A stretch of DNA of 64,000 bases from Iris pallida (lineage: Eukaryota; Streptophyta; Magnoliopsida; Asparagales; Iridaceae): contig JANAVB010023996.1 of assembly GCA_029216955.1 (NCBI GenBank), positions 16,318,480-16,382,479 of the forward strand, in the 5' to 3' direction. The position numbers and the translations under genes were made by a program. The notes beneath the pieces were generated by a model. The model saw only the letters and a list, made by a program, of their open reading frames with translations. It searched no databases and was not told where the DNA came from. How positions within the stretch are numbered: position 1 is the stretch's first letter; each line of letters begins with the position of its first letter. Of the stretch, positions 1 to 10,705 are shown one piece after another.

Positions 1-231
1 ACGTATTTTAATACATAAACCGATAAGTTGTATTTACCTTGAATTTATACTATATTTATTATGCTGTATTTCTTCATGTATTTCCCAAAAATATTCGATA
101 AAATATTATTTCCTAATATATTTTCTGCATTTGGGCCTACAGTTTTGGCTCATTTGGGTAACCTATTCTTGGTTCACCAATGGGTCATCATGAACCCTTT
201 GGTTCATCATGAACCCATGGGTCCAAGAATT

Positions 232-244
232 CTATATATATAAC
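232..244 (+). promoter_or_regulatory. TATA box of LTR G
   Basis: CTATATATATAAC is followed by a pyrimidine-rich CTCCTTCTCTCTCCTC stretch, the usual look of a plant LTR promoter and start region. It sits upstream of the minisatellite, so the array would be transcribed as part of R/U5 or leader. Inference from motif and position only. Confidence 0.5.
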
Positions 245-765
245 TCATCTCCTTCTCTCTCCTCTCATTTACTTCTTCTCATTTACTTCCTTCACCAACC
301 AAGGCAAGTACCAACTTGCTCAAGAGAAGGATCCATTATTTTGTTAATGATTCTTACAAAACTATTTGCCAAAACATGTTCTTCTCCTCAATCTATACTA
401 GTTTAGAACTTGGAAATTTCTATTTTGAAGCATTGATTTTTGTAGATCTAAGTTTTAATCATTTTTGGATTTTGTATGGTTTGATCTACTTTAGTTGGAT
501 TTTATGGGTTTTTGATGCTTCCATGTGGAAGAGAATTCTATTTCACCCAAGTTGGAACTTTGGAAATCCGGATTTGGAGTTCGGATGACCAAGTTATGTT
601 GGTTTTGAAGTTTTGGGTTCTGCCATAGTGTTCTTGCTGTTTGGAGAAGACAGTGAGCAGTGTGCAGAGCTTCTTAGCTCACACATACTGAGCTACGCGC
701 GCTCTTTAGCGCTGCGTACGCAGACTTAGGTACGTTTTCTGTTGGAAGCGTGTCTCCTGTAGCGT

Positions 766-1231
766 GCGTGACTTTTCACGCAGCTCTTTCCCCTTGAGCT
801 TGCGTGACTTTTCACGCAGCTCTTTCCCTTGAGTCTGCGTGACTTTTCACGCAGCACTCTCCCTTGAGCTTGCGTGACTTTTCACGCTGCTCCTTTCCTT
901 GAGCCTGCGTGACTTTTCACGCAGCTCTTCCCTTGTGCTTGTGTGACTTTTCACGCAGCTCTTCCCTTGAGCTTGCGTGACTTTTCACGCAGCTCTTCCC
1001 TTGTGCTTGCGTGACTTTTCACGCAGCTCTTCCCTTGAGCTTGCGTGACTTTTCACGCAGCTCTTCCCTTGAGCTTGCGTGACTTTTCACGCAGCTCTTC
1101 CCTTGAGCTTGCGTGATTTTTCACGCTGCTCTTTCCCTTGAGCTTGCGTGACTTTTCACGCTGCTCTTTCCCTTGAGCTTGCGTGACTTTTCACGCTGCT
1201 CTTTCCCTTGAGCCTGCGTGACTTTTTACGC
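766..1231 (+). repeat. Minisatellite of 34-36 bp units, each with a GCGTGA...TCACGC hairpin
   Basis: About 14 tandem copies share the core GCGTGACTTTTCACGC, an inverted repeat with 6-bp arms and a 4-base loop, followed by a spacer of the type AGCTCTTCCCTTGAGCTT. Spacer length varies (34-36 bp period). The last copy is degenerate (TTTTTACGC). The array lies inside LTR G downstream of its TATA box, so its transcript would carry serial small hairpins. Confidence 0.9.
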
Positions 1232-1950
1232 ACGCTGCCTTGTTATGCGTATGCTTTTAATATTTTATTAGATATTATATGCCCATTTTATATCCTTACG
1301 CCTTTTGTCCCGAGCATGATATGAGCACTGATGTGACCCCGGAGAACAAAGTGTTCCTACCTGATACGTGTACCTGAATGTCCCAGTTCTTGTTTATGCT
1401 CGACAAATGACTCGTAACTCCACGTGGCGTATTTGTAATGATGCATTACACTAAGGAGGGTAGCACATGTTGACATACTGATTGACATGGATCCTCACTT
1501 AGGGTACTCGTACTAAAGTACGACTTTAGGAGGATAATCATGCAGGCCACAGCATGAGAGTCCAAGATTTCACCTAGGGTTAAACTAGGCAACTGAATAT
1601 ACTAGATGCATGGGGAGGGCAGAGTCCCGAGATCGTGTTACACCAGTCGCCCTGAGATATTGTCTTGGCGCGTCGGCTGGTCTCCACGGATACTGTGTCA
1701 TCCGCAACGAGTGGATGACTGTATCCGATTAATTTCTGCTATATATTACATGTCTTGGCAAGGCGGCCTCACGAGGGACATGTGCTCCATGACACCTATC
1801 TACGCGAACCCCTGGGTTGGCTAGCCTTGCTGGAAAGATACGATCTGAGGATTTTTCTAATAACATGACGCGAGGATAACCTCGTTCCACTAGAAACTCG
1901 TAGACTTGATTGGCCGTGAAAACGACTTGCATGTTTCCTATTTACCTTCC

Positions 1951-2240
1951 GTGAATAACTGAGGGAAGCGGACTGTCATGGTGCGTGATCCAACCCATGT
2001 TCTTGTTTGATTGTTGGGTTGGTTATCGTACTATGACAGGCTGTGGACCGAAGTTATGAACGGAAGACTTATTCTGGTTGTGAAGTGCTACTTCTGTGAA
2101 TGACTGAGGAACATGGTCTATCATGGTACATGATCCAACCCATGTTCTTGTTTGATTGTTGGGTTGGTTATTGTGCTGCGATAGGCTATCGACCGAAGTC
2201 ACGATCAAGAGATTTTATGGTTTATACCTTTTTAACTTAT
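1951..2240 (+). repeat. 145-bp tandem duplication within LTR G
   Basis: Two adjacent copies start with GTGAATAACTGAGG (1951) and GTGAATGACTGAGG (2096). Both contain CATGTTCTTGTTTGATTG, at 1996 and 2141, which fixes the period at 145 bp. Substitutions between copies show that the duplication is not recent. Confidence 0.8.
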
Positions 2241-2961
2241 GTAAAAGTTATAGAGTACGACACGTCCCGACTCCATGCGACACCTTTTGTCCTTGTTTGG
2301 TTGTAAGGGTGCCATATGGGTTCGAGGATGTTGCGCTACCCTATAATAGTAGCATAAGTATTACTATTATCAGTCATTCTATTAGTTGGGTTTTTAATCT
2401 TAACTCTTGTGCCCCTTTGGCGGTACTTGCTATTCGGGGCTGACCCCGTCGGTTTTGTTTGGCCAGATCTCGTAGCAGAGCCAGAGGACACGATCTTCCT
2501 CCCTGACATCCATGGTGCATACTAGGAGCATGGCGGTTCGGGGACTCGAGTGGGTTTTCTTCTCCACCACTCCTGCTTATACTTTTGCGACGTTTAGCCA
2601 CCGGCACCTGTTAGCCGGATTACTTAATATTTTGTGTCAGTACATAATTGTAATTAAACAGACTGCAGCTGTGTATAATTTTGTACTCCTGACTCTCTGA
2701 GATAGCTAAATTATAAAGCTAGTCTTTCATGATCATTTTGATGAAGCGTCAGGGATGCCTTACTGTTTTATCTTTAATGTTCATTTAATTGCTGATTTGA
2801 CTTAATTGATTGAGACATAGAACTCTGTGGGACCATAGGAGACTTGATTGTAGCATGTACCCCCTAGTCTCTCGACAGCCATAATCGCCGTATGACATTA
2901 CGTACCTCATATGGAGTAGCTGGCCCAGTCCGTCCCCGTATTTCGGTACTGGGGCGTGACA

Positions 2962-3281
2962 CACACAGAGCAAAAAGGACAAAAGGCAGACAAGGACTGT
3001 TATATCCACATATAGTAGCCAGAAGAGATACTTAACGTCCGCTTCTCCTTGTAACACTCCGGTATCCAGAGCAACCTAGACCTTTAGAGAGTTCAAGATC
3101 ATCGTCAGATCGTCAACGGAGTCAACGCTTTACCACTCGCTCCACCGATACAGTTTCCAGATAAAAACAAAAGTGTACTCCTAAGACTACGTCTAAGTCC
3201 TACATTGTATACTATTCTATTTGTAATTGAAATACCAAAGTTTTAATCAACAAAACTTTGTCGTATTTTCGATGGCAAACA
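2962..3281 (+). repeat. Element A 5' LTR fragment (R-U5)
   Basis: These 320 bp align from end to end with 20225-20544 with scattered substitutions. Similarity stops exactly after CAAACA, which defines the LTR 3' end. U3 is missing because LTR G lies directly upstream; the bases CACAC at 2962-2966 would be the right-hand TSD of G. The PBS starts three bases downstream. Confidence 0.85.
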
Positions 3282-3889
3282 AGCTGGCGACTCTATTGGG
3301 GACTTCTTTCTCCTCCAACGAGAAAGTTGTATCACAATCTGACGACATCAAACTCGGCAACTCCCACAAAGTACTTGTGGTGCGCCTCAATCAACAGGCG
3401 TATGAGGAGTTCATTTCTGAAGGTAGCACGAGCCCTTTAAAGCAGCAGCCAAAGCCAAAAAAGACTCGCCAGGTCTGGGTGCGCAAGGCCGATGCGCCTG
3501 GCACCATCATCAAAGGGGATACGCTATCGCAGCTGGCCCTTCCTGCTGACGCTTTCAGCAACAATGATGCACCTACTGGTGCCGTGCTTCTGTCTGGGAA
3601 ATGCAGTATTGACTGCATTCCCCAACTATCTTCTTCCCAGCCGAAGAAGATGTGCCAATGGAGCAGAGGTGTAACCAATCTCCAGTGCATGAGCTCTACT
3701 GTGCAGAAGAGAACATTTGTCTTCAACAGACTCACTCACTGTCTTGGCGAGACACAATTGGATTCTGAGTACTATGCACCTTCGTGGGCCAGTACAAAGA
3801 AATCAAAGACAGCACAGGCCAGGCACCACGAACGTGCTATGCCAACAGCAAACCAGAAGCATTGTGCTCAAAATCATGCGCGCTGCTAA
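3272..3889 (+). CDS. Hypothetical leader ORF of element A, starting across the LTR/PBS junction
   Basis: An uninterrupted 205-codon frame begins at the ATG in the last bases of the 5' LTR (MANKLATLLG...), so it reads straight through the PBS. A further in-frame ATG at 3227 lies upstream in U5. The product is rich in Ser, Gln and Lys, includes a basic stretch PKPKKTRQVWVRK and has no domain I recognise. Some Ogre/Tat elements carry an extra ORF before gag, so this could be its remnant. Equally it may be a chance frame, since leader sequence need not be coding. It ends at TAA before the GCGCAT-rich leader. Confidence 0.35.
   Translation: MANKLATLLGTSFSSNEKVVSQSDDIKLGNSHKVLVVRLNQQAYEEFISEGSTSPLKQQPKPKKTRQVWVRKADAPGTIIKGDTLSQLALPADAFSNNDAPTGAVLLSGKCSIDCIPQLSSSQPKKMCQWSRGVTNLQCMSSTVQKRTFVFNRLTHCLGETQLDSEYYAPSWASTKKSKTAQARHHERAMPTANQKHCAQNHARC
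3285..3302 (+). promoter_or_regulatory. Primer-binding site of element A (tRNA-Arg type)
   Basis: TGGCGACTCTATTGGGGA lies 3 nt after the LTR end and begins with TGG, as required for pairing to a tRNA CCA end. The TGGCGACTCT-x-x-TGGGGA pattern is the PBS type of Tat/Ogre-lineage plant gypsy elements, usually attributed to tRNA-Arg. Confidence 0.75.
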
Positions 3890-4287
3890 TGGTAAGCTGT
3901 GTCTCGGGCGCATCTATGCCAGAAACAAGTCGACTCTCAAAGTCATTATCCCGTTTGGGCGCATCTACTGCGTTTCAAACCAAGTCTGGCTAGGCAACTA
4001 TGATGTTGAGTCCATGCGCCCACCTGGGTGATGCGTATGAAGTGGACACAAGTTGCCATAAATGTTGTTCCTCTACCAATTATCTGGGCGTATCTCATGC
4101 ACGTGAACCAGATAAGGGGGTACATCATTCACATGACCACCCCGGTGCTTGGCCTTACCATGCGCCTGATAGGGGTGTTAAAGTGAAACTCTTCTAACAT
4201 GATTTGCTTAATGTGATCAGTCACAAACGCAGATCAGGAGAGCTAACCAATTAGCACAATGTTTCCCTCGTAGGATACACCTGTGCT
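3890..4287 (+). other. Untranslated leader of element A with scattered GCGCAT/ATGCGC motifs
   Basis: No sustained reading frame is seen. The motif GGGCGCATC or its complement recurs (near 3908, 3958, 4013, 4088 in variant form and 4157). The same motif type is dense in the 3' region and LTR of this element (18290-20170). Confidence 0.5.
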
Positions 4288-7200
4288 TTGGTCACCATCA
4301 ACTACTGTTGTTGTAAAATAGCAGCTCCACCCCAAAGGCAGTCCGTGTTTCAGCAACTACAATCTACGGCTCCTATTCGACGTCACAACGGAAAGAAAGT
4401 GCCAATTGAAGATGAAGCGGAGCCCAAGATCGCTTCTTGTCATGTTGTCTCCAATTTCCACTCATCCGGGAGAAAGACAACCACCAACTCCTCAACCTCT
4501 ACATCCAAGACTCAGTTGAAGAAGAGCAAAATAGTGGTCCCATCCCCAGGGGTATACAAACGTACCTGAGCAAGGATCAAGGCCTTGGCAGAAGCCACGA
4601 CCGGGGGTAGTCAAACCTCTGACAACCCTCCCCTCGAAGAATAAGAGGCGCTTCAACAAAGCGACCTCGACGTAGCTGGGGGTGGCCAACACGAGGCCTC
4701 AGAAGAAGAGGCCCCTCCACAGAAAAGTGAGGTCAAAAGCGAAGCCTCGACCGATCCATCTACTTCCACCCATGTCATGACAACTTACATGGCAGAGGGT
4801 GGTAGTGAAGGAGAATCAGATGCTCCAGCGCTGGACATCGTGCAGCGCATAGACACCCTTGAGGGGAGTCTCAAGACTCTCTCTGCCTCCATGCAGATCC
4901 TGACCCAGGCGGTGTTCGACATTCAAACCACTCTGGCAAGGGCACCTGTCTCCACCAGCCTCGATCTAGGGGCCAACGAAGATTCAACTATACCCCCTTA
5001 ACGAGTATCTTCAGGGACGGAGCACCACACTGCACTGCGAGCGTTAGCTCCTTCCAATATCCAACTTCAGGCCGTACCACCTTCACCTGCTCCCAGCTCG
5101 ACAGAAGACTTGGCCGAGATGATCAAAGACCTATATGAACGCTTCGAGGCCCGAAACAGGCAGGAGGAATGTCAGAAGTTGGGGCTTCCTCAACCCTACC
5201 CTCTTGAGTGGAACAAGGTGGTTTATCCTCCCAAGTACAAACCACATACACTGATGCCATACAACGGAAAGGACTCTCCTCGTCGGTACTTGACCTATTT
5301 CTAGTCTCAGACGGGACATCTCCCAAAGGAAGACGCCCTGCTTACGAGCATGTTTGTCGGGGCTCTGAAGTAGTTGCCTACGACTGGTACTGCAGTCTTC
5401 CTGACAACTCCATATCATCCTTCATTGACTTGACACACCTCTTCCTCGATCGGTTCTACGACGGAGGGAAAGACATGACCATGTCGTCTCTAATAGAAGT
5501 ACGGCAGACTGAGAAGGAGACTGTTCGAGAATTCATCGAGCGTTTCCGACAAGCAAGCCTAAGGTTGCCTCCAGGCATGCCAGAACATGCAGTTATCGAC
5601 TCCTGCAGCATGAACATGATCCCCGCGATCAAGCTCTAGCTCAACTCCACTCCCCCGCCTGAATGGAGTTTGTTGATCATCGAAGCCGAAGCTGCTGAGA
5701 AGAAGACGCGTAACGCTCGCCTTCTGGGGGTTAACTTCCCCACTTTTGACGACAAAGGAAAATGGCGTACGACCAGCAGTAGCAGCCCCAAAGTGAAAGA
5801 AAAGCAGGCATTGACTGTCAATGCGTCTAACAATGTGCAGGGTTCTGCCCAGAGGCCTCCTACCGCGCCACGACCGAAGATGGTCTACTCCTTCCACGAT
5901 GTGGATAATTTACAGCGCTTTAAGATGCTGATACAGGGCGACAAAATCAAATTGCCTAATCCCAAGCGTCCTGACGAAGTAGGCAGAGTCGGCGACCAGA
6001 GGTATTGTCACTACCATCGGTTCATTGGATATCCAACTAAAGACTGCTACATCTTTAAAGACTACATACAGCGCATGATCAATACGAACATCATCTCAGT
6101 CGACTACGAGGAGAAGACAGTCTCGGCCAGCATGGTGTTGCTCCAGTTCGGTACCTTACCGCCTACCATAGCTCAAGATGGTGTCGTTCCTATCCCAAAG
6201 GCGACAATAGAATTAGTCAACCTTCCATCAAATTGCGACAACGTGGGTGGGCTCACACCACTCACAACATCCAAGGGAGAGATCATGTGGGTTCACCGGG
6301 ATGTCGTTCCAGAGCTGACTGAACTGGGGGTACCCTCTACCTCCAAAAGCAAAGACAAGAAGACTAAGTCTTGCCGAATGGTGACTTCCTCCCTTGAGGA
6401 AGCACTGCCCGTACAAACATATTCACAGCAGAACACCCAGTCAGAGGAGGCTCCGTCCGAAGTGATACCTCCTATCATCACCATAGTTGTCCAAGGAGAA
6501 GGTTCATCCCAACCTCCTGCAGCTGATAGACAAAGGCAGAAGGAGGCCCGCTTCGACAGGCCTCTTCATAAAGACAACACTCCGGGGTTAGCCAAGCCCC
6601 ACAACATAGACATACTGGCACAACTGGCCAGTACTCCAGTACGGCTCTTCCTATTTGAGCTCCTTCGCCTATCCAAAGATACTCGGGAAGCTCTCTGCGA
6701 AGCCCTGAAGAACGTCGAGTCTTTCATCAGTCACGTCAAACAGTCTGACGACGATCCTACAGCATATCCGTACTACCATAATGTGGTGAGATCATCCCCA
6801 ACATCATATTCACTTAACAGGATATGCTGCTCAAGAACAACAGGTACAACAGACCCCAGTACTACACAGGGTATGTCGGTGCCATCAAGGTGGATCGAAT
6901 ACAATTCGATCCTGGGTCTTCTCTCAGCATCATTCCTCGAACTCTACTTCAGACGTTGGGGATCCCGATGCATCGTCTGACAGCGTCTTACACTACTATC
7001 AGTGGCTTCAACGCCAGTAAGAGAGAGCCGTTAGGGAAGATCCGCTTGATGTATCACATCAGAGAGCTCCAGACCAAGATGACTTGCTATGTTATGGATG
7101 CAGACGTCAACTACAACATTCTATTGGGACGTCCATGGATATATGAATACATGGTGGTGCCATCCACTCTCCATCAATGTATGAAATACGTGTCCACCAG

Positions 7201-7455
7201 CGGCATCATCCGAACTGAGTTTGCTGATGTCGATCCCTTCAGAGGGATTGAAGCCTTCTTCACCGACACCGATCTATACAAATCAATTCATCTCAAAGAT
7301 GAAGCCAATGACGCTGATGATGAGGCAGAAGCTGAGGTCGAAGCTAATTCAAAGGCGGACATGATAATCAATGCTCCCCAAATAGTACGACTCAAAGGGA
7401 GGCCTCCTCAAACGTCGACCCCTATAGTAGTCAAACTCTGCGAGAAGGCGCCAGC
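4288..7455 (+). pseudogene. gag-pro: Element A gag-protease, 5' portion (degenerate)
   Basis: One long frame can be followed through several lesions. The gag N-terminus lies from about 4288, with stops near 4567, 4642 and 4999. The retrotransposon-gag domain spans about 5110-5640, with a stop near 5302, a 1-nt loss near 5368 and a stop at 5637; typical residues include YDWYCSLP and REFIERFRQ. A His/Cys motif CHYHRFIGYPTKDC follows near 6008. After a frameshift near 6800 comes an aspartic protease region with FDPGSSLSIIP in place of the usual D-S/T/G-G active site, and LGRPWI. The frame is cut at 7455 by the copia element and resumes at 16099, where the codons rejoin exactly (KAPA then FPGTTPN). 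Family assignment is firm; activity is excluded. Confidence 0.85.
7451..7455 (+). repeat. Target-site duplication of the copia element, left copy (CCAGC)
   Basis: CCAGC precedes the TGTTAG LTR start and is repeated exactly at 16099-16103 after the right LTR. A perfect 5-bp TSD proves an unrearranged insertion. Confidence 0.95.
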
Positions 7456-8936
7456 TGTTAGCCCAATGATTACATCATATTTTTGAATATGGCTAATCAA
7501 TTAAGTTTAACATATCGACGTCACTAATATTCATGTAATCATTATCATGGTGCTACTTAAACTCAGCATTGTCCTAATATTAGCATTGTCCTAATATTAG
7601 CATTGTCCTAAATGTTCTCTATATTAATATTTCTATGTTTGTATCATAATGCATCATACTATTTTGTTCTTCTAACATGTATTTGTAGATATGCTGTAAG
7701 CATGATCAAACCAGGACATGCAATGAAGAATTATTGATGGACCAAAGACGGTGTCATACAAGAAGATTTCTCTGAACCACCTAACGACCTATCCGGGGCC
7801 TCGCATCGGGGGTTTCGCTGCCCGGTCAGCGGATAAGGGTCGAGGGGGCAGCGCCCCCCGTCAGGGGTTCGGAGGAAAAGTCCCCGAAAGGTATTCAGAT
7901 TTTCAGATCTGTTTATCTTTGGACGACCGCCGCCAAGTAAAAAAGGCATCTTCAAGTCTGCTCAAATATTTGTAGAAAGGCGTCATCAAAGGGCTCTTAG
8001 TTTTTCTATTTTATCAATGTATTTTTCATATTTATTGATTCTAGGAATACGATGTACACTGCATCGTACTGACAAATAGGCTACCCAAGAAACATTTTTA
8101 AAATATCCTTTCATTTTGAAAAGAAGCCCACTTACAAAAGCCTAAACTACTTCCTAACTGTTTGACTTTTCAAAAAGCCCAAAAACCTATTTGCAAAAAC
8201 CCTGATAGAACTCCAACAGAACTCGGCCAGAGTTCGGTCCGAATTCGGTTAGAGTTCGGCCAGAGTTCGGTTAGTGAACGTTGTTTTTTGAACTTGGTCT
8301 TCCTGCAGTTATGGATCCCAACGAGATTTTCTCATAGAGTTCTGCCTGAATTTTGTCCAAATTCTGTCAGAATTCTGCCTTTGGAAAAACTAAAAGTAGA
8401 GAAGGATTTCGATCATTTCAATTCACTCATTCACCTTCGTTTTTATATCTCTTCTCTATAAGACTACTACTTCTTCCGAAGTATTTTGAGCTATTCTTTT
8501 TTAAATCCCAAGCCAGTTACAATCCTTTAGCCAATTTGCCAGTGCGGTACGGTCTAGAAGTTTTAAGAGCAGTTGTAATCAGAGGCTTGATTGAAGGTAC
8601 ATACATCATAATTAAAGTTGGTCGAGTACTTCGGATCAAAGCTCGTGTTGTAGAAGTTACAAGAATTTTGGATAAAAACTTGTGGTGATTTTCCATAGTG
8701 GATTCAACTGGAAGCTAGAGTTCTCCCGACTGGACTAGTCCTCACAAGAGGGAAACCAGTATACATCCTTGTGTTTGTGTTTGCTCTCTACTCTCTACTT
8801 TTTATTTATATATCTGTGATATATATTCTGTGATCTTTCTGCTAACATTTTTAAATAGTTAATTTCCGCTGCCTACTCTATTCACCCCCCTCTAGAGTAT
8901 TGTGCTTTACAACTCGTTCCAACAATCGGTCCTACA
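7456..8936 (+). repeat. Copia element 5' LTR (1481 bp)
   Basis: It begins TGTTAGCCCA and ends ATCGGTCCTACA, matching the right LTR throughout with modest divergence. It carries GGGGGCAGCGCCCCC, a cluster of GAACTCGGCC/GAATTCGG and GAATTCTG short repeats near 8205-8385, and CACCCCCCTCTAG near its end. It has one extra copy of an 18-bp unit (ATTGTCCTAATATTAGC type, near 7570) compared with the right LTR. Confidence 0.95.
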
Positions 8937-8937
8937 A

Positions 8938-8950
8938 TTGGTATCAGAGC
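8938..8950 (+). promoter_or_regulatory. Primer-binding site of the copia element (tRNA-Met type)
   Basis: TTGGTATCAGAGC follows the LTR end after one base, the standard plant copia PBS complementary to initiator tRNA-Met. A second TTGGTATCAGAGC occurs at 8999-9011, indicating a short duplication of the PBS region. Confidence 0.9.
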
Positions 8951-9222
8951 CAGTACTGTAACTAGAGGTATTATATTCTGATCCCAATTGTCCTACAATT
9001 GGTATCAGAGCAGGTGCTCCTTCTAGAGATATTATTGCAGGTGCTCCTTATAGAGATGTTATTGCTTATACCAATTGCTCCTTCAATTGGTATCCTAGCA
9101 AGGACTCTATTATTTGGCTTAACATCCTTGGAGCAGATCCTTATTATTAGAGCTGGTTATACAGGTAAAGCGAGGTTATATTCTTATTTATAACTGTTGT
9201 TATGTAGATCACTATATCACAT

Positions 9223-9864
9223 ATGGCAAGTATGTACTTCACAACTGAAGATCAATCCTCAAATAGACTCCCACTATTTGATGGAACAAACTATAGTTAT
9301 TGGAAGACACGAATGAGCTTCTACTTGAAGTCTCTAGATTTTTACTTATGGTCAATTGTTGTCACCTGCTACAAGAAGCCTACTATCACTTCTATTCTCA
9401 CAACCTCTATAATCAATAAGCCTTATTATAGTTACACGGAGGAAGAGAAGAAGTTAGCTAGCCTTGATGCAAAAGTTATGCATATTTTTTATTGTGCTAT
9501 AGACACAAATGTATTTAATCTTATTAATACTTGCACAACATCTCATAAAATTTGGAAAGTTCTTGAAGCTACTTATGAGTGCAGGTATAAAAGAAGAGCT
9601 AGTAACTCCAGAGAGAAGGATAGTCATCTTAATGATGTAAATATGTACATGACAAAATTGGAATTTAAGGTACAACACAATCCTTTATACGAAGAAGAGC
9701 TTGTATGTGACAACTACAAGAAGATAGACCACATCGAAGAAGATTGTACTATTGCTAGAAAGAAGAGTCACTACGAACAATCAAATGAAGAAAGATCATC
9801 ATCTCACAAGTACACTAGCACGAGCATATGGTGCAAAAGCGAAGCAAGAGTTTCTGAAGAATAA
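9223..9864 (+). pseudogene. gag: Copia gag, N-terminal part
   Basis: The open frame starts MASMYFTTEDQ and shows the conserved copia gag opening LPLFDGTNYSYWKTRM. The middle, normally about 100 residues of UBN2-type gag, appears deleted: ATYECRY is followed almost at once by a Lys/Glu-rich tail with a possible knuckle remnant (CDNYKKIDHIEEDC). It stops at TAA before a second frame at 9910. The product would be a truncated capsid protein; whether it assembles cannot be judged. Confidence 0.75.
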
Positions 9865-9909
9865 GTAGAAGAAGAAGAGAGACCTCATAAAGCGACAAAT
9901 TTATGCTCA

Positions 9910-10705
9910 ATGGCATTATCTAACGAGATACAAAATAATTCTTTCTATGAAGAGAGTGAATTTTCTCCTGATGAGTTATTTAATGCTTTTAGTGATCTGT
10001 TAGAAGAACACAAGAAAGTATTAGATAAGTATAAGCAAGCTATAAAGGATATTCTATCCTATAAGCGTGAGAATGAGAAGCTTACTTGCTTATTGAATGA
10101 TGCAAGAAATACTTCTACTTCTGATAATTCTACTGAGATTTCCATTCTGAAGTTTAGATTACATGAGGCACTTGATTGCATTGAGAAAAACACTCAAGAA
10201 AATGCTAAACTTGATGAGGAATTAGAATCATAAAAGAAAAAGTATTCTATTGCTTCATGTAGAATTGATGCTCTTTCTGCTAAGTATGATGAGATCTGTG
10301 CTAACTCTAAAAAGTTAGAGATTAGACTGGGAAAGCAGGTAGTACAACCTACGACTCAGTCTAACACAAGACACTTAGCACATCACAAAGTCAAACACGA
10401 CAAATCATTTAGAAAGGAAGCAAGCAAAGCTAAAACTTCACACAACCATGCTTTCTATTACAAGTATCCACACACATCATATCACACTACTGCACATTCT
10501 CATACTTCTGCACATAGTACTAATGTTAAATTCTTTTTGTCATTATTGTGGTTTGAATGGATACGTTTCTAATCGTTGTCAGAGTAGAAAACTAGTTGAT
10601 ATGAACTTGTGCAAATGGGTTCCCAAAGCTAACAAATGTGGATACAAGTATTGGATACCAAAGTCTTCACCTAATAATGCAGGTGAAGCTTCTCATATCA
10701 AATAG
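9910..10705 (+). pseudogene. gag: Copia gag, C-terminal coiled-coil and zinc-knuckle part
   Basis: A Glu/Lys/Leu-rich coiled-coil-like frame (9910-10233) is followed, after a TAA and a frame change, by a frame ending near 10705. That frame contains CHYCGLNGYVSNRC, a CCHC knuckle whose His is replaced by Tyr, and then KWVPKANKC and YWIPK. The knuckle followed by a W-V/I-P-K motif is a Sirevirus gag feature. No protease, integrase or RT follows. Confidence 0.7.

Larger units (their letters stand above)
1..2961 (+). mobile_element. 3'-terminal part of a Tekay-like Ty3/gypsy LTR (element G)
   Basis: This stretch ends in GGGGCGTGACA, the same kind of terminus as solo LTR E (GGGGCGTGACA) and chromovirus F (GGGTCGTGACA). 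Directly after it, at 2962, begins the R-U5 region of an unrelated Tat-type LTR. That boundary and the lack of long coding regions point to an LTR, either solo or the 3' LTR of an element whose rest lies to the left. It holds a TATA box near 232, a 34-36-bp hairpin minisatellite (766-1231) and a 145-bp tandem duplication (1951-2240). The small open frames inside it look fortuitous. The left end is outside the window, so length and TSD cannot be checked. Assignment to the Tekay-like chromoviruses rests on the terminus and great length. Confidence 0.6.

Noticed and set aside
766..1231. CRISPR-like regular array
   Set aside because: The spacers are themselves repeats and the genome is a plant's; this is a minisatellite.
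5208..5370. Start of the 143-codon frame at 5208 as a gag start
   Set aside because: Until about 5368 this frame is out of register. The real gag runs in the frame of 5110 and shifts into this one by a 1-nt loss.
7731..7955. Minus-strand 74-codon frame in the left copia LTR, with a partner at 14849-15073
   Set aside because: Both lie in LTRs and cover the GGGGGCAGCGCCCCC palindrome. The two frames agree only because the LTRs are copies of each other.
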